A stretch of 64,000 bases of DNA from contig CM071598.1 in the NCBI GenBank assembly GCA_036435485.1, forward strand, positions 40,686,501 through 40,750,500, in the 5' to 3' direction. Positions 43,900-56,404 of this stretch are shown piece after piece. The position numbers were made by a program, and so were the translations under genes. The number at the start of each line of letters is the position of its first letter. Position 1 is the stretch's first letter. This DNA comes from Saposhnikovia divaricata (Eukaryota; Streptophyta; Magnoliopsida; Apiales; Apiaceae). The notes below the pieces were generated by a model. That model had not been told where the DNA came from and ran no database searches. It was given only the letters and a program-made list of their open reading frames with translations.

Positions 43900-45120
43900 T
43901 GACTTAAATTACATGTTTGCAACTACCGACGACTTAGCGACGGAAATCAGAAACGACCGATCTACATTAGCTTCGGATTAGCAACGGAAATTAAAAAGTT
44001 TGACAACTACCGACGACTTAGCGACGGAAATCAGAAACGACCGATCTACATTAGCTTTGGATTAGCAACGGAAATTAAAAAGTTTGACTTTTTAACAACA
44101 GAATATCGTTGCAAAACCGTCATTTTAACTCCGTTGCCAAGTCGTTGATAACATTGCCTTAGCGACGGAAGCATTCCGTCGCTATAACCCGTCAGTAATC
44201 CGTTGCTAAACCGTTGTTAGAGTCTTTACAGAATATAATAAACATTACAGAAAACTCTGTTAAATTTAAGATATTTGGAAAATAAAGTATTTAATTCATA
44301 TAAATGGTTAGTAATTTAGATTTGTGACATACAAAAACCAAATGCACTGTATGAGATGTTTGTTTGTTTGAAGGAGAAAGATGATAGTTGATGAATTTAT
44401 TGCTAAAAAAATAGAGTCATCTTTATAAGTTGTTGAGGAAACTTTAAAATTCGACATGTATTTAAGAAAACATTTTAAGCTTTGTTTACAAATAGCAATG
44501 ACTTAGCGACGGAAAAATAAACGACCGATCTAGAATGGCTTCGGAATTTCAACGAAAATACCGTTGCTAATTTCGTTGCAAAACCATCACTAAAGAGGAC
44601 CGTTGAAAAACCATTAATATACTTCTCCGTCGCTAATTCGTCGTTAGTTCTGGGCGTTGCAATTCCATTGCAAAATTATTCCATTGCAAATCCGTCGATA
44701 TATAATCCCTTAGCTACGGAAGCATTCCGTCGCTATTGTTAACCGTTGGAAAGCCGTTACCAGTAGTCGCCATTGCAAATCCGTTGCAAAATTTCCGTCA
44801 GCTCCAAAATTTATTCCATTGTAAATCCGTCGCAGTGATAATGTAGCATTTCCCATAACTACGGAAGTATTCCGTCGCTAGAATCCGTCAAGAAATCCGT
44901 TGTTAAACCGTTAACATAATATTGACAGAATGATTTCCGTCACAATTGTGTTACAAGAACAGGGCTTCGTTTGCGACGGAAATATGCCGTTGCTAAATAT
45001 TTGTCGCTAATCCGTTGCCTGGTAGTAGTAAACTGTGCTGGATTGTTTATTGTTGCTAATCCGTCGGCAAATTGCAACGGAACCCTTTCCGTTGCTAAAA
45101 GTCGTTGCTAAATCCGGGAT
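43900..45120. repeat. CACTA subterminal repeat region (CGACGGAA / CCGTYGCTAA motifs)
   Basis: Dozens of variants of GCGACGGAA, CCGTCGCTAA and CCGTTGC occur in both orientations, the arrangement bound by TNPA-like proteins in En/Spm elements. An 84-bp segment is duplicated in tandem (43921-44004, 44005-44088). Confidence 0.85.
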
Positions 45121-45131
45121 TTCTTGTAGTG

Positions 45132-47160
45132 AAATAAAATCATGTCACGTGTTATTTAGAAATATTTTAGAAATGGTTTTGGTATATGTTGCATTATTTT
45201 ATGTCTAATATATTATGTACAGTACTAAATAATTCTGATTCTGACCAAAAATAGAATTTTACCGGTTCAGAGTACTTCCGATTTTTGTCACATTCAGTAA
45301 ATTGTCCCTTGGTCTCCGTTTGGAATTTTTGTTTTGATACACGTACACGAGAAAGTAGTACACTTAGCATTGAGGGCCAAAAAATACAAGATTTTAATGA
45401 TTAATATTCTTTATTAGTAAACGAAATTTCGTTTTGTTGGAATGCATTGGTATCAAACTTTGATTATCATTATATTTATTTATTTATTTATTTATTATTT
45501 TATTTATTTATTTAGTTTATTAATGTATATATATAATATACCCGATGGAAAACACCTACTTCTACTATAAATCTTGTTACATACACCTACTTCTACTAAC
45601 ACATGCTTCTATTGTAAATCTAGCTTACTTATTTATAACCGTGATGCACCGAGTTTTTTAAAATATATGTTGTTAATGTTATTCGAACATTAGATTTTTA
45701 GTAGAGTAATTCAAAAATATAACATTTATTATTATAAGATCTAGCAATTTTTAATTATTTACAAAAAATTTAACGATCAGTAGTATTTGTTGTATTATTG
45801 AACCACTAAGATAGAAATAAACAATAATATTCATGTTGATTTACTATAAACGTACGAATTTTAATATATTTTAGTAATGATTGCAAGATAAAGTGTGATA
45901 TTTTTTGTATATATTAATGATTGCAAAATTATGTTTTAAATTAAAAGATAGCATGTTTTAATAAGAAATAAATATTAATGATTGAAAAATATGGCATAAC
46001 TGATATTTTTAGATATTCATAGAATGAAAAATCTTTAATTAAAAATTAATGTGTTTTAATTAGAAAAAGCAATTGACTAATTAACATTAATAATATTGTT
46101 TTATTATTAATTAATTAAAATAAAAGATCGAAAACCATAAAAACCAAAACTTTCAATATTTCGATTTTAATATAATGTTATAGATGACACAATCGAACTT
46201 TAGTTATGAGTATCAAATCAACGAGACTTCATCTAAATATATTATCTTGTGCTCGTGCTTTGTACGGGTTATCAACTAGTATTATTTAAAAACAATTCAA
46301 CTTTAATTAACAATTATAATCATATTTCAACATCGATCACAAAATCCTCCATTATTTTCATCAATTTTTGTGAGAATACACAAATTATGGTATAAACACA
46401 ATATAAAATTTAATTTTCACCATCAAAACATTTAAATACAAATAAATTTAGTTGTAGAATTTTAGAATTCATGTGCTTGACTTCAAAATTCGGGTACATA
46501 ACTTCTAAGTTATATAACATTAAAATTTTGGTATAGATGTAATATGAGATACTAGTGTTCAACATCAAAATGTAATTAAAAAATATACTAAACTTTGTAA
46601 AAAAACATGTATTTTAAATTCATGTACATAACTTTGAAATTCAGTAACAAAATATTGTATTTTTATTACGAAACAAAATAGATTTTGTAGTAGAATCCTA
46701 TCATCTCGGGGATTAATTTTTTGTAACTAAAATTTTTAATGTAAGAAAATTGAAAAAATCAGTCAAAAATAATGTGAGATAAAAAAATTAATAAAAATTA
46801 AAGATTTTAATAAATGAGTAATTGATTAAATTTTCTTATTTCAATTAACTGAACTAATAGTGCAGTTTTATTTTCAACAATACCCTTACAGAAAATTTGT
46901 AGTTAAAAATTAATTGAATTTGAAAAGTTAATTTAAAATTAATCCAACTATTAATAATGGTAAATGCTAAATCCGACTTGGACAAAACTCAAAAGTAACC
47001 TGCAACCTTGAAATATATTTATGTATAATTTCAAACCATTAAGAATATTGCAAAATCGATTATTTTGTCCAATACACTTTTTGTATTAAAATCTCTCAAA
47101 GATAATCCCTTCTGTTGGGCATGACTATCTATCTTCTCCAATGTTTTTGTTCCACTGTGC
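45132..47160. other. AT-rich intergenic region upstream of the alpha-galactosidase 3' end
   Basis: There is no supported ORF. It includes (TTTA)n at about 45473-45515 and a Helitron-like 3' end at 46279. The last 100 bases are probably the 3' UTR of the minus-strand alpha-galactosidase gene. Confidence 0.6.
46250..46279 (+). mobile_element. Helitron 3' terminus
   Basis: A hairpin CTCGTGC-TTT-GTACGGG is followed by TTATCAA and CTAG|T, close in layout to the Helitron end at 12744-12771. The matching 5' end was not identified, so the body is not delimited. Confidence 0.55.
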
Positions 47161-50065
47161 TCATGCAGGAGTAAGTACAAACATCTTACAATCATGGGAA
47201 TCCACACTAGCTGACACTTGACCCTTCACTGAGCTCTCAGTTTGGTGCTGCAGTTCCATCACCATACAAACTTTTTGTTAATAAGCGTAGTTGAATACAT
47301 GTGTGTATGCGTGCATGTTTTCGTAAATTCTACCTTCAAGATCGTGTTCAGAATATACCATACACCTATTCTGTATGATTCAACATGTTGCCAAGTTTGT
47401 TCAAGTGCAGCTATCTAAAGTTTGAACCATTTTGCGTGTCTTTTGGTTACTTATCATAATTTCTTGATTTTTTGGTACATACGTGAAACTTGATAAATAC
47501 ACAAGAAATCTTATTATCTTACCGCCCATAAGTCACGTGCATCAACAACAGTTGATGGATCAAGGCCTAAATCAGACCAATAAGCAGTTATGTTAGTTGT
47601 TGAAGATCCTCTGTTCCACAACACCACTGCTACTCTGTTACCACTGAGTGGACCAGCCCAAACCTGCATCAATTTTTTTAGTTAATTATTTTGAATTATA
47701 TATACAAAAGAAATTAAAATATAAAAAAAGATCATACCTCTAAATCTCCATTAGCCTTAACTTTTTTCCCTTGAGCTCCAAGTCCATCTGCACTCAAATT
47801 TAACAGATATTTCACCATATTATCACTTGACATTAGGCCAGCTATTTCTGACATAATAGATAATAAGATAATCACCTTGGTTAACATCAATGACCTCTTT
47901 ATTGCTAAGTATTTCCAGTGTATCGTTATTCATTGCTGTAAGATCACATCCGATCAGCAGAGGCGCCTGTAATAACAGGTAAACCAAACAAGTTAACATA
48001 TCGATTATATGAACAGAAAATGTGTACACTGTATCTACTATGTATAATCTCTTAAATTTTCTAGATACCTTGGCTAATGCCCATATGCTGAAATGAGATC
48101 GATATTCTGCAACTGTCATTCCTCCATTTCCAACTTCCAACATGTCAGGATCTGTATCACCAGATTAGGACGTTCAATGTTGTCTACATTTATATTTCTA
48201 TATGAATGCAAGTAAGCAACTATGATACTAGAACTGAATGCTTACCATTCCATCCACCCGGGCCAGCATAAGATGCCCATCTGTCATTTTGATCTGCTCT
48301 TGAAGTCATGCTACATAATTTAACCAACACAAGATATGAACATAGTTAACTTGATAAAACAAAACAAAATTAATATTTATGTATCAGTAGAACATCCGAT
48401 TACCTATCCCAATCATCAGATATATCTCCTGTAGTTCTCCAACTGTTTCCGATGGCTGGTGCCCATGTAGCAGGGTCCTCTTGGCCCCTTCATGTCATGA
48501 AACATAAGAAAAATATCAAATTGAATACTAAATCAATTGGAAATACATTACAAAGAGCAACTATGTAATCAATGAAGAATTTGTAACTCACCATTCACAT
48601 AGGGAATAAAAGATGGATCTTCCAGAGTTTAGTAAGGCTTTAGACATTATGGGGTACCTTTTAATGTTTCAACCAACATAACATAAAGTTAAGACAAAAT
48701 TAGAATAATTTTCCTTACAAATTATATGCAAAATGTGCACGTAATAGCCAATTATCGTTACCTCTGTTTAACATCTATGTTATTGTTATTGCAGTTATCA
48801 TACTTCAGGTAATCAATTCCCTGCATATAATATATGCATAAATTCGATTCCAAGATGGACTTAAAAATCATTTCTTTATTGTTTTACATAGATTATGTAT
48901 ACATACCCATGAAGCAAAAGTCTTTGCATCTTGTTCCTCAAAGCCCAATGACCCAGGCATAGTTTTGCTGCATGTTTGAGTTCTGAAGAATACAAACATT
49001 CAGAAAATTTAGTAATGCAAGAAAGATCTCTCTTTGCGCGCACACACATACACACACACATTTTTTGTTAATTGTAGTAAATTAATCTGATGGATCATAC
49101 ATAAGTCATAACATTACCCAGCATCAGAGTAAATTCCGAGCTTCAAGCCTTTGTTGTGAACATAATCCGCAAGTGCTTTGATTCCGGAAGGAAACTTTGT
49201 TTTATGAGGCACGAAATTTCCCTGTAAAATCAAGATTTTAGCTTCACAAACTAAGCTCAAACAAAGAGAGTCTGGTTCTGTACAAGTACACTCAAAGAGT
49301 TGAAGAACTAACCTGAGAATCTCTATTAAGTTCAGCCCAGCAATCATCTAAGATGAATTGAAATATTAGATTATTATATTCTCAAGACAATCATTATTAT
49401 CATACATATATAAATTACTAACCTAAATTTATATAATCGTAACCAAGTGCAGCAAGCCCCGTTGATGCCATTGCATCCGCTGTCATAATATGATCTTGTT
49501 AGAACTATTTTTTCCTACATATAATAATATTAATAGCTAAATTGAAAAAGTTATGTCCACTGAAAATTACTATACAGGAACGTTCCACTACAAAAATTAT
49601 CTTAGTCTACAAACCTGTATTGGAATTCAATAAATTTGTAGTTGAACACAATCCTCTATACAAATTATTTAATTACAAAGTGAATCTTTAAACTGGATAT
49701 AAATTATGACAAAAATTTAAATATTACCTGTTTGTCTGATCATTTGTTCATCAATGTTACACTGGTAATGGTTCCAGCTGTTCCATCTGGTTATTTAGAA
49801 GAAAAACGAATAAAATCTAGAATAAATCTGTAAAAATATATACGTTTGAGTTCTTATACTCGAGAGAAAGAATTTATCACCCCATTTGAGGAGTAAGGCC
49901 AATTCCATTTTTGAGAAGCTTCCTCCGGGACTGATCATCCATTTTCGTCTTCTTCATCAGCCTAGATGCTTCAACTCCGTTAATATTGTTGATTAATAAC
50001 ATCAGAATAAGGCTTATATTGATCACAAGTAATGCTAAAGAAACTGAATTTCTACGATAACCCAT
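47161..50065 (-). CDS. Alpha-galactosidase, GH27, secreted or vacuolar; 15 exons
   Basis: Exons (minus): 50065-49881, 49786-49728, 49479-49423, 49347-49313, 49221-49118, 48982-48907, 48820-48762, 48657-48592, 48487-48404, 48310-48246, 48151-48069, 47966-47876, 47787-47738, 47663-47523, 47247-47161. They join in frame to 413 residues, the usual plant length. Residues about 9-33 are a signal peptide, then a propeptide, and the conserved GLTPQMGWNSWNHY from about residue 56. The nucleophile Asp is in YLKYDNC (about residue 180) and the acid/base Asp in WRTTGDI (about 235). The C-terminal beta domain ends KMFVLTPA. The enzyme removes terminal alpha-1,6-galactose from raffinose-family sugars, galactomannan or galactolipids. 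No breaks are seen. Confidence 0.95.
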
Positions 50066-50418
50066 CGTAAACTAAATTTATATCTCTAGTTGGATAATTG
50101 AAGAAGATCTTACTCAGACACTAATACTTGTATAGAGAGAACAGTATTTTGGGGCAAGCAAAAAACAAGCATAAACTCAGGCATTAATTGTTTGTTTCTG
50201 GGCTTAGAAAACTGGAGAGATCAAAAACAAGAAAAGTGTATATTTAATGCATAGAAGATCAATATTTTGGCTGGAAGTATTTGCATGGAGAATATGCGAT
50301 ACCTAAGCTATTTTATCATCTACTCCACGTACAGCCTTTACTTTGTATACGTTTCAAAAATTCAAACATGCTTATCTCATTCTTTCAAAAATTGCATATA
50401 AAAATATAAAAGACGTAT
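50066..50418. promoter_or_regulatory. Upstream region of the alpha-galactosidase gene
   Basis: About 350 bp of non-coding AT-rich DNA separates the start codon (minus strand, 50065) from the hAT MITE. It should contain the core promoter and 5' UTR. I could not pick a TATA box with confidence. Confidence 0.45.
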
Positions 50419-50814
50419 CAGTGGCGGAACCAGGATCGATTTGTAGGGGGCTGAAAAATGTGTTGGCTCTCGCGCAAAGCGCGAAGAAAAGTTTTTATAC
50501 TTCAGATCCGCGGGAAGCGCAATTTCTTTTTTTTATAGTTCGAAATCATTGCTTCATCTTGACTTATATCAAAAAGAATAAGAAAAAATAATTAAAGAAC
50601 TACCTTTATAATAGAATCTCTTATTCTATGAATTTGGATGAGATTGTGTGAAGCTATTGGCTTGGCTAAGGCTTGGAATTCTAAATTTTAAAATTTAACC
50701 TAGGCTATTAAAAAATATATATAGTCATTTTCAAAATTAACCCCGAGCTAAAAAAAAAAAAATTTACTTAATTTTTTCGGTTCGATCCGTGCTAGCCTCA
50801 TAGTTCCACCCCTA
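50419..50814. mobile_element. hAT-type MITE (396 bp) with 8-bp target duplication
   Basis: AGACGTAT flanks both sides (50411-50418, 50815-50822). The ends CAGTGGCGGAAC and GTTCCACCCCTA are imperfect inverted repeats. It lies about 350 bp upstream of the alpha-galactosidase start and has no coding capacity. Confidence 0.85.
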
Positions 50815-50822
50815 AGACGTAT

Positions 50823-51816
50823 ACGGAACGCAGTTAGTGATTGCAAATTAAAGTGAACCGCTAGATATTTCATGCGTCCAGATCTGAACGGATTCATACG
50901 AACTTAAAAATCGAGTTCATATTCGGGAGTTTGAGTTATGTTTAAAATCCGACTGTTAAAAGGTCAGGACTAATTTTTACATATGTATGTGGAGCAAGAT
51001 TCGAACCTATGTTGGTTTAGATTTGGGTATAACTTTTTAACTTTTTAATTGATTTGGTTCAAATTTGGTAAATATTTTAGTATTTGAGTTTGTTTTTCGT
51101 CAAATAAAAATCGATAGTTTGCCAGTTGGGTTTCAAGCCCAATATGATGTTAGTCTATCAAATTTAGTGAATTTTATTAAATAATTGATTAATTTTATGT
51201 GTGCTCTATAATTATATTGGTTATTTGTGAATTTCGAATTGTGTAGTTCGCTGTCTTAATTTTATACTATACAAATGAAAAATAAGTAGAACAGTGGCAT
51301 CACCTCAAATCAAGATACTGCTTACTTAAATTACAAAAACAAGCTACTAACTACTGCTTCCTTAAATTACAGAAACAAGCTACTAACTAATTACTTTAGT
51401 AAATAATTAAGACATTGCCTCTACTTTGTTTGTATACAGTTAAACACAATCACCAACCTTAAGCAATTAATTAATAGACCGATCAACACAAAGATCATGA
51501 CCCTATTGCTGATCATATACTAATTGTCTAACATACTAATTGTTGTGCTTTTGAAAGTTAAAACCCCCTCATAGATGACATAAACAGGCTAAACTTCAAT
51601 GCAGCATGAACAATGTGAATCACAAGAAAACATAATGTAGGTGGCAGGTACAGCTTAGTAACTGCTTTTATTTAACACAGGAACAAAATCAACACAAACG
51701 ACAAAGAGTCCCAACAAAATCACTGCAAATGAGTCCACAATACATAACTGTCTGATCAACAGACTTTATTAACACAGCTCTTCGAAATAGAACAAACTAG
51801 AACAATATTAAACAAC
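50823..51816. other. Intergenic region and probable 3' UTR of the aquaporin gene
   Basis: There is no supported ORF. A short direct repeat (TTAAATTACAGAAACAAGCTACTAACTA-like) occurs around 51325-51395. The segment next to 51816 is the likely 3' UTR of the aquaporin gene on the minus strand. Confidence 0.5.
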
Positions 51817-53072
51817 TTAGTAATCCTCCGGAGCCAAGGGCTGGTGATGGGTATGAGTATGGTGCGGGAGAGCCTCTGATTCTATGATCCCGAACTCATA
51901 GATCAAACCGGACAATGCTGCACCAATGAAAGGACCGAGCCAGTAGATCCAATGGTTGTTCCACCTCCACCCTACTAGAGCTGGTCCAAATGCCCTTGCT
52001 GGATTCATGGATGCACCTGAATAAGGCCCCCCGACCAGAACATTTGCCCCAACTATCAATCCAATAGCTAACGGGGCAATTGTCCCCAAATTACCTCTTT
52101 TCGGATCAATAGCAGTTGCAAATACAGTGTAAACAAGACCAAATGTTAGAATGATTTCCATCAGCAACGCATTAAAGTTCCCCACACCTGCAGCCACCTC
52201 GAAACCAAGTGGTCTCTGAAAAAAACTCTCTTTATTAGTAACTAATGAAATAAACATAATTTATATGGACAAAAGTAAGATACGACATGTGTTCAACAAT
52301 GTTAAGTATTACCATGCCATTAGTGGAGAACCTGAGCAAGAGGGAGGCAACCACAGCACCTAACAGCTGAGCAATCCAGTATAAAACTGCACGCATTAGG
52401 GATATTCTTCCCCCTACCAATGCGCCAAATGTCACGGCAGGGTTGATATGGCCACCTGAAGTGTTGGCAGCAGAAGCCACCGCAGCAAAGAGGGATAAGG
52501 CATGTGCAAGTGCTATCATAACCAGACTAGCAGCTCCCAGACCTTTGTCCCTGTACATCTTATCTACACATATACAAAAACTTTAGTGCAACATCACTAT
52601 ACAAAAATATAAAATCCATTTAGTGCCTTCTACAATCACCTTAAGATTTTTAAAGAGTTGGTAACTTAACATGGTATCATTAAGCTTTTAGGGGCTTCTA
52701 CATAGTGACAAGGCTCTATGTTTCATTTGGCTTTAAATACTAAATTTGAGTTATTTTTGTTCGAGAAGGAAGATTGAACTAATTACGATATATAGGCACT
52801 CGTCAAGTTCAAATCAACAAATGAAAACTTATAAAAATATGTATTAGCCTTCGAAGAAAAAAATATCTATGTATCATCAAGTTTCTTAGGGATCATGAAA
52901 GAAGAGGTTGTGTGTGCATCTATATCGTGTGAGATGACAAACCAAGAGCAAGAACGGAGCCTTCGCCGGCAAAGACAAAGATGAAGGTAGATAGAAACTC
53001 AGCCAAAGCAGCTCTAACGGTGTTAGACTGGGCCTCATCTCCTGGTCCCCTTACTGCATATACTCGAGGCAT
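51817..53072 (-). CDS. Tonoplast intrinsic protein, TIP3-like aquaporin; 3 exons
   Basis: Exons: 53072-52943, 52563-52313, 52215-51817, giving 259 residues, typical for TIPs. The ATG at 53072 (MPRVYAVRG) is preferred because the upstream extension of the frame begins with TTG. Six membrane helices and two NPA boxes are visible (INPAVTF at 84-86, MNPARAF at 198-200). The selectivity-filter positions read His64, Val186, Ala195 and Arg201; TIP3 proteins usually have Ile at the second. The C-terminus HQPLAPEDY is typical of alpha-TIP (TIP3), a seed-vacuole water channel. Subfamily is inferred from this tail and the NPAR box. The protein would sit in the tonoplast and pass water and perhaps H2O2 or glycerol. 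Confidence 0.93.
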
Positions 53073-54035
53073 TCTGTTACTTCTTCTTATTGTTCCCTTC
53101 AAAGTTTAAACTATAATAAATATGTTTACCAACACAAGAGAAATATATGTACCAATTCTGTATATGCCAATGAGTATAACAGTTTATTTTGGGGTATGTG
53201 GACCGTATATAGTAGAAGGCTACGGATTTCATAGGAAGATAAGGATGAATGGATGAGGATGCATGTGTACATATTGTATCTGACATATTATGATGCATAG
53301 ATGAGAAAAACGGAGGAAATGGACAATAGTGCATGCATAGGGTTTTTGATTAACATGTTTTATGGGACACATGGAAGTTGAAGTGCATGAAATATGACAC
53401 GTATGTCTATGTGTTGGCTTTTGCTTTTTTATTTTTTTCAGCTTCAATCTCAAGGTCGTATCTAGTGCACGAAGCTTTCCCAACATCATACTTAGGAGAA
53501 AGCCAGGATGTACAGAGTATTAACCTTATGAATATCATTATGTGATCATAGTTAGGAGAAAGTTCGTATCTAGTGCACGAAGCTTTCCCAACATCATACT
53601 TAGGAGAAAGCCGGGATGTACAGAGTATTAACCTTATGAATATCATTATGTGATCATAGTTAGGAGAAAGTCAGGCTGATTAATTAATTTATTTTTGTTG
53701 TGCTTTGTGTCATGTAAATATCATTATGTTTTTGCTAAGTTCATGTTTATTTTATTATTGTTATACTCATGTTACAAAATATTAAAAAAGATGCAACATA
53801 TCATGTAAAGTTACAGTATCAGTATGTACCCTTCCTTAGATAATAAAGGAAGATTAATCTGATTCTGACTATCAAATTTGCATAAACTTTTTTGTCAGGA
53901 ACAAAAAGTAGAAAGTTATTAAAAGAATTGGTGAACTCTATATCAAAACAAATAATTACATGCAAATCAACATTTGCTACTCAAAAAAGAGAAAATGTCT
54001 ATATTATGAGACCAAAAACATATATCAACATTTGC
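53073..54035. other. Intergenic between the aquaporin promoter and the kinase 3' end
   Basis: It contains the aquaporin 5' flank, the 108-bp tandem repeat listed next, and AT-rich spacer. No ORF is supported. Confidence 0.5.
53457..53670. repeat. 108-bp tandem duplication, two copies
   Basis: Units start at 53457 and 53565 with CGTATCTAGTGCACGAAGC and are nearly identical (one A/G difference). They lie about 390 bp upstream of the aquaporin start. Confidence 0.9.
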
Positions 54036-56404
54036 TCATGATTCTATCTGTTCCTGTTGTTGATCACAACTCATTTGCTCAATCTCTTCAATTTTTTCCA
54101 GTACTTGACTCATATTTGGTCGACTTTCAGGAGCCAAATCTGTACATTGCAGAGCCAGCTCAGTAAGTTTTAACATCTCCTCATGCCCTTCTTTAGATGA
54201 TAATATCTCCATATCTAGTATATCAGGTGACCAATCATTATTAACAACCATTTTGACCCAATCTGACAGGTTATTAATGCTACTGCCATCTTCTCCCCGG
54301 AAGCCTGACGTAATTTCGCCAGGTATTCTGCCGGTTATGATCTCCAAAAGTATAATGCCGAAGCAATAGACATCCGCTTTGTGTGTGAGCTTTTTAGTTT
54401 CTGCAAACTCGGGACATTTTGCAATTGCTAGATTTTCTGACAATTTTTTAGATGGTAAGAGGGGTAAAAATCCGAAATCGGATAGCTTGGAACGATATGT
54501 TACATTTTCATCATTGGCTTGTTGTGTAATTAGTATATTCGAAGATTTAAGGTTGCCATGAGGGACCTTTTGAGATGGTAAAGAATGGTGTAGGAAATTC
54601 AGACCTTTTGCCGTGTCTTTGATGATTAAAAATCGTGTCCTCCAGTTCAGTGGTATCCTTCCAACTCCTCTGTTCTCTGTTAAAAATAAAATGGTTAGTT
54701 GGGCTCTCTTTTTGAAAGTAAACACGGAACAATTCTATCATAATTCGATGATCAATGAAAGTAGCATGTAATGAGGGAGCTTTAAGGAGGAAAATTCTAA
54801 CCATGTAAAAGCTGAAATAGGCTTCCATCAGGAACAAACTCATGAACAACTAGTTTCTCCTCCTTTGAGAAGTAATAAGAAACTATAGGAACAATGTTTT
54901 CATGCCTTAACTGACCAAGCAACTTCATTTGTTGAACAAAATCCTTTCTGCTCAAAGAATTCAATTCTTTTAGACGCTTGACAGCGATTGCAGGACCGTT
55001 TTCCAACAGTGCTTTGTATGTAGTGCCTAGCCGTCCCTTTCCCAACACCTCTGCGGACGCCCTTAGCAAATCGTCCAAGTTAAAAGCTGGTCTTTCCTTG
55101 TCGAAAAACTCTAGGTCTATGATTTTCGATAGATCATCTGCACTACTTGACCATATCATTTTGTTTCCTGCACTCATTCCTGCAAAACAAAAGAGAAGTT
55201 TAAAAACATAGTAGTTTTCTGAATGAGTCAAACTCACCCCTATCCTCATGTCACTTTTTCCTAGAAGCTATTTAGAGTTTATAGTTCCACGCGCATATCT
55301 GTTAGCGACTCGGTTGCACATACAACAAATTAGGCCAGCTCCTAAATCTAGATTAAAACAAGACTAGGCTATTCACATCACACACTGATCATATCTACAT
55401 GTTTTGGCATGGGACAAGATGTTACACTAAAAATTGACTCGCGAAAATGACATTAGAGCATAGTTTCGTAGTTGGACAAGTATGTTCGGATTGAATGATT
55501 AGTCACTGAAAAAAGACTTTTTTATTGACAGCTTTGACATTATAGAAATCTATGAAGCGATCACCAGAATCTTCTTACCTTGTTTGTTCGATGACTTCTG
55601 TCTGCGGAGTGCCCTTTTCCTACAGCACAATGAAACAAGAATAACCAACAAAGGGATAGTTATTGAAGCTGCTGCAATCAAAGCAATAATATAAGCTTTC
55701 AGGAACTTCTTTTTCTTATGTTTTGATGGTGTACTAGGTGATGGAGCTGGTGGCAAAACAGGACATGGTTTTCCCACAATTTTTCCACATAAACCAGAGT
55801 TATGATCATAGGAGCTATCACCAAAACTTTTAAGAACTCTGGTTTCTGGAATCAAGCCTGAAAGGTGATTATATGAAACATTAAATTCCACCAAACTTTC
55901 TTGATCAAAAGGAGGAATTTCACCTACTAGAACATTCTCTTCTAACTCCAAACTTTTAAGCCTCGGGAGTTGAATGTAATGGAACGGAATTGAACCTGAA
56001 AAGCTGTTTTTCGACAGGAATACTTGCTCCAAGTTGATCAAATTAGTGAGATTCGGAAGCTGTCCGTACACTGAATTGTTTCTAAAGCTGAGTTTGGTCA
56101 AGAATGTCAGGTTTTGTAGAAATGCTGGTGGCAGAGAACCTGTAAGCTGAATATTTTCCAGTACTAGGTGCGTTACATGCCAATTTTCGCAAGCTATTCC
56201 ATTCCATTTGGTCTGATTCTTGTGACACGGCACACCAGTCCATTTTGCATGCAGATTTGCAGACGAATTCATCGTTTCCCTTAGCTGTATCAAAGCATCG
56301 CGCTCAAAAGGGTAGAAGATGTGCTCATGAACTTCAAATGACACGATTTTTAGTACAAATAACACGTAAAATGCAATGAACAATATTTGTACGTTCGATA
56401 ACAT
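54036..56404 (-). CDS. LRR receptor-like kinase (LRR-III type, probably kinase-inactive); 3 exons
   Basis: Exons: 56404-55579, 55179-54802, 54676-54036, giving 614 residues. The ATG at 56404 is chosen; the longer frame starts with TTG. A signal peptide (1-23) is followed by an N-terminal LRR cap, about five short leucine-rich repeats (70-200), a Pro/Ser linker, a membrane helix (about 235-259) and a cytoplasmic kinase domain (about 310-590). The ATP-binding Lys is present (AIAVKRLKE) and DFG is intact (LSDFGFLPLL), but the catalytic HRD motif reads HGN (PHGNLKSSNIL), common in the LRR-III subfamily and predicting weak or no phosphotransfer. It likely acts as a surface receptor or co-receptor scaffold. 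Ligand and pathway are unknown. Confidence 0.93.

Larger units (their letters stand above)
41361..45131 (-). mobile_element. CACTA (En/Spm-type) DNA transposon, defective
   Basis: The terminal inverted repeat CACTACAAGAAATCCCGG (41361) is matched by CCGGGATTTCTTGTAGTG ending at 45131, with a 3-bp target duplication AAA on both sides. A broken TNP2-type transposase reads leftward from 43725. The right 1.2 kb is packed with subterminal motifs. The left subterminal region is only about 70 bp and the transposase C-terminus is missing, so an internal deletion has removed the left side. Confidence 0.95.

Noticed and set aside
53073..53102. Ten-residue N-terminal extension of the aquaporin
   Set aside because: The extended frame starts with TTG; the first ATG at 53072 gives the normal TIP start.
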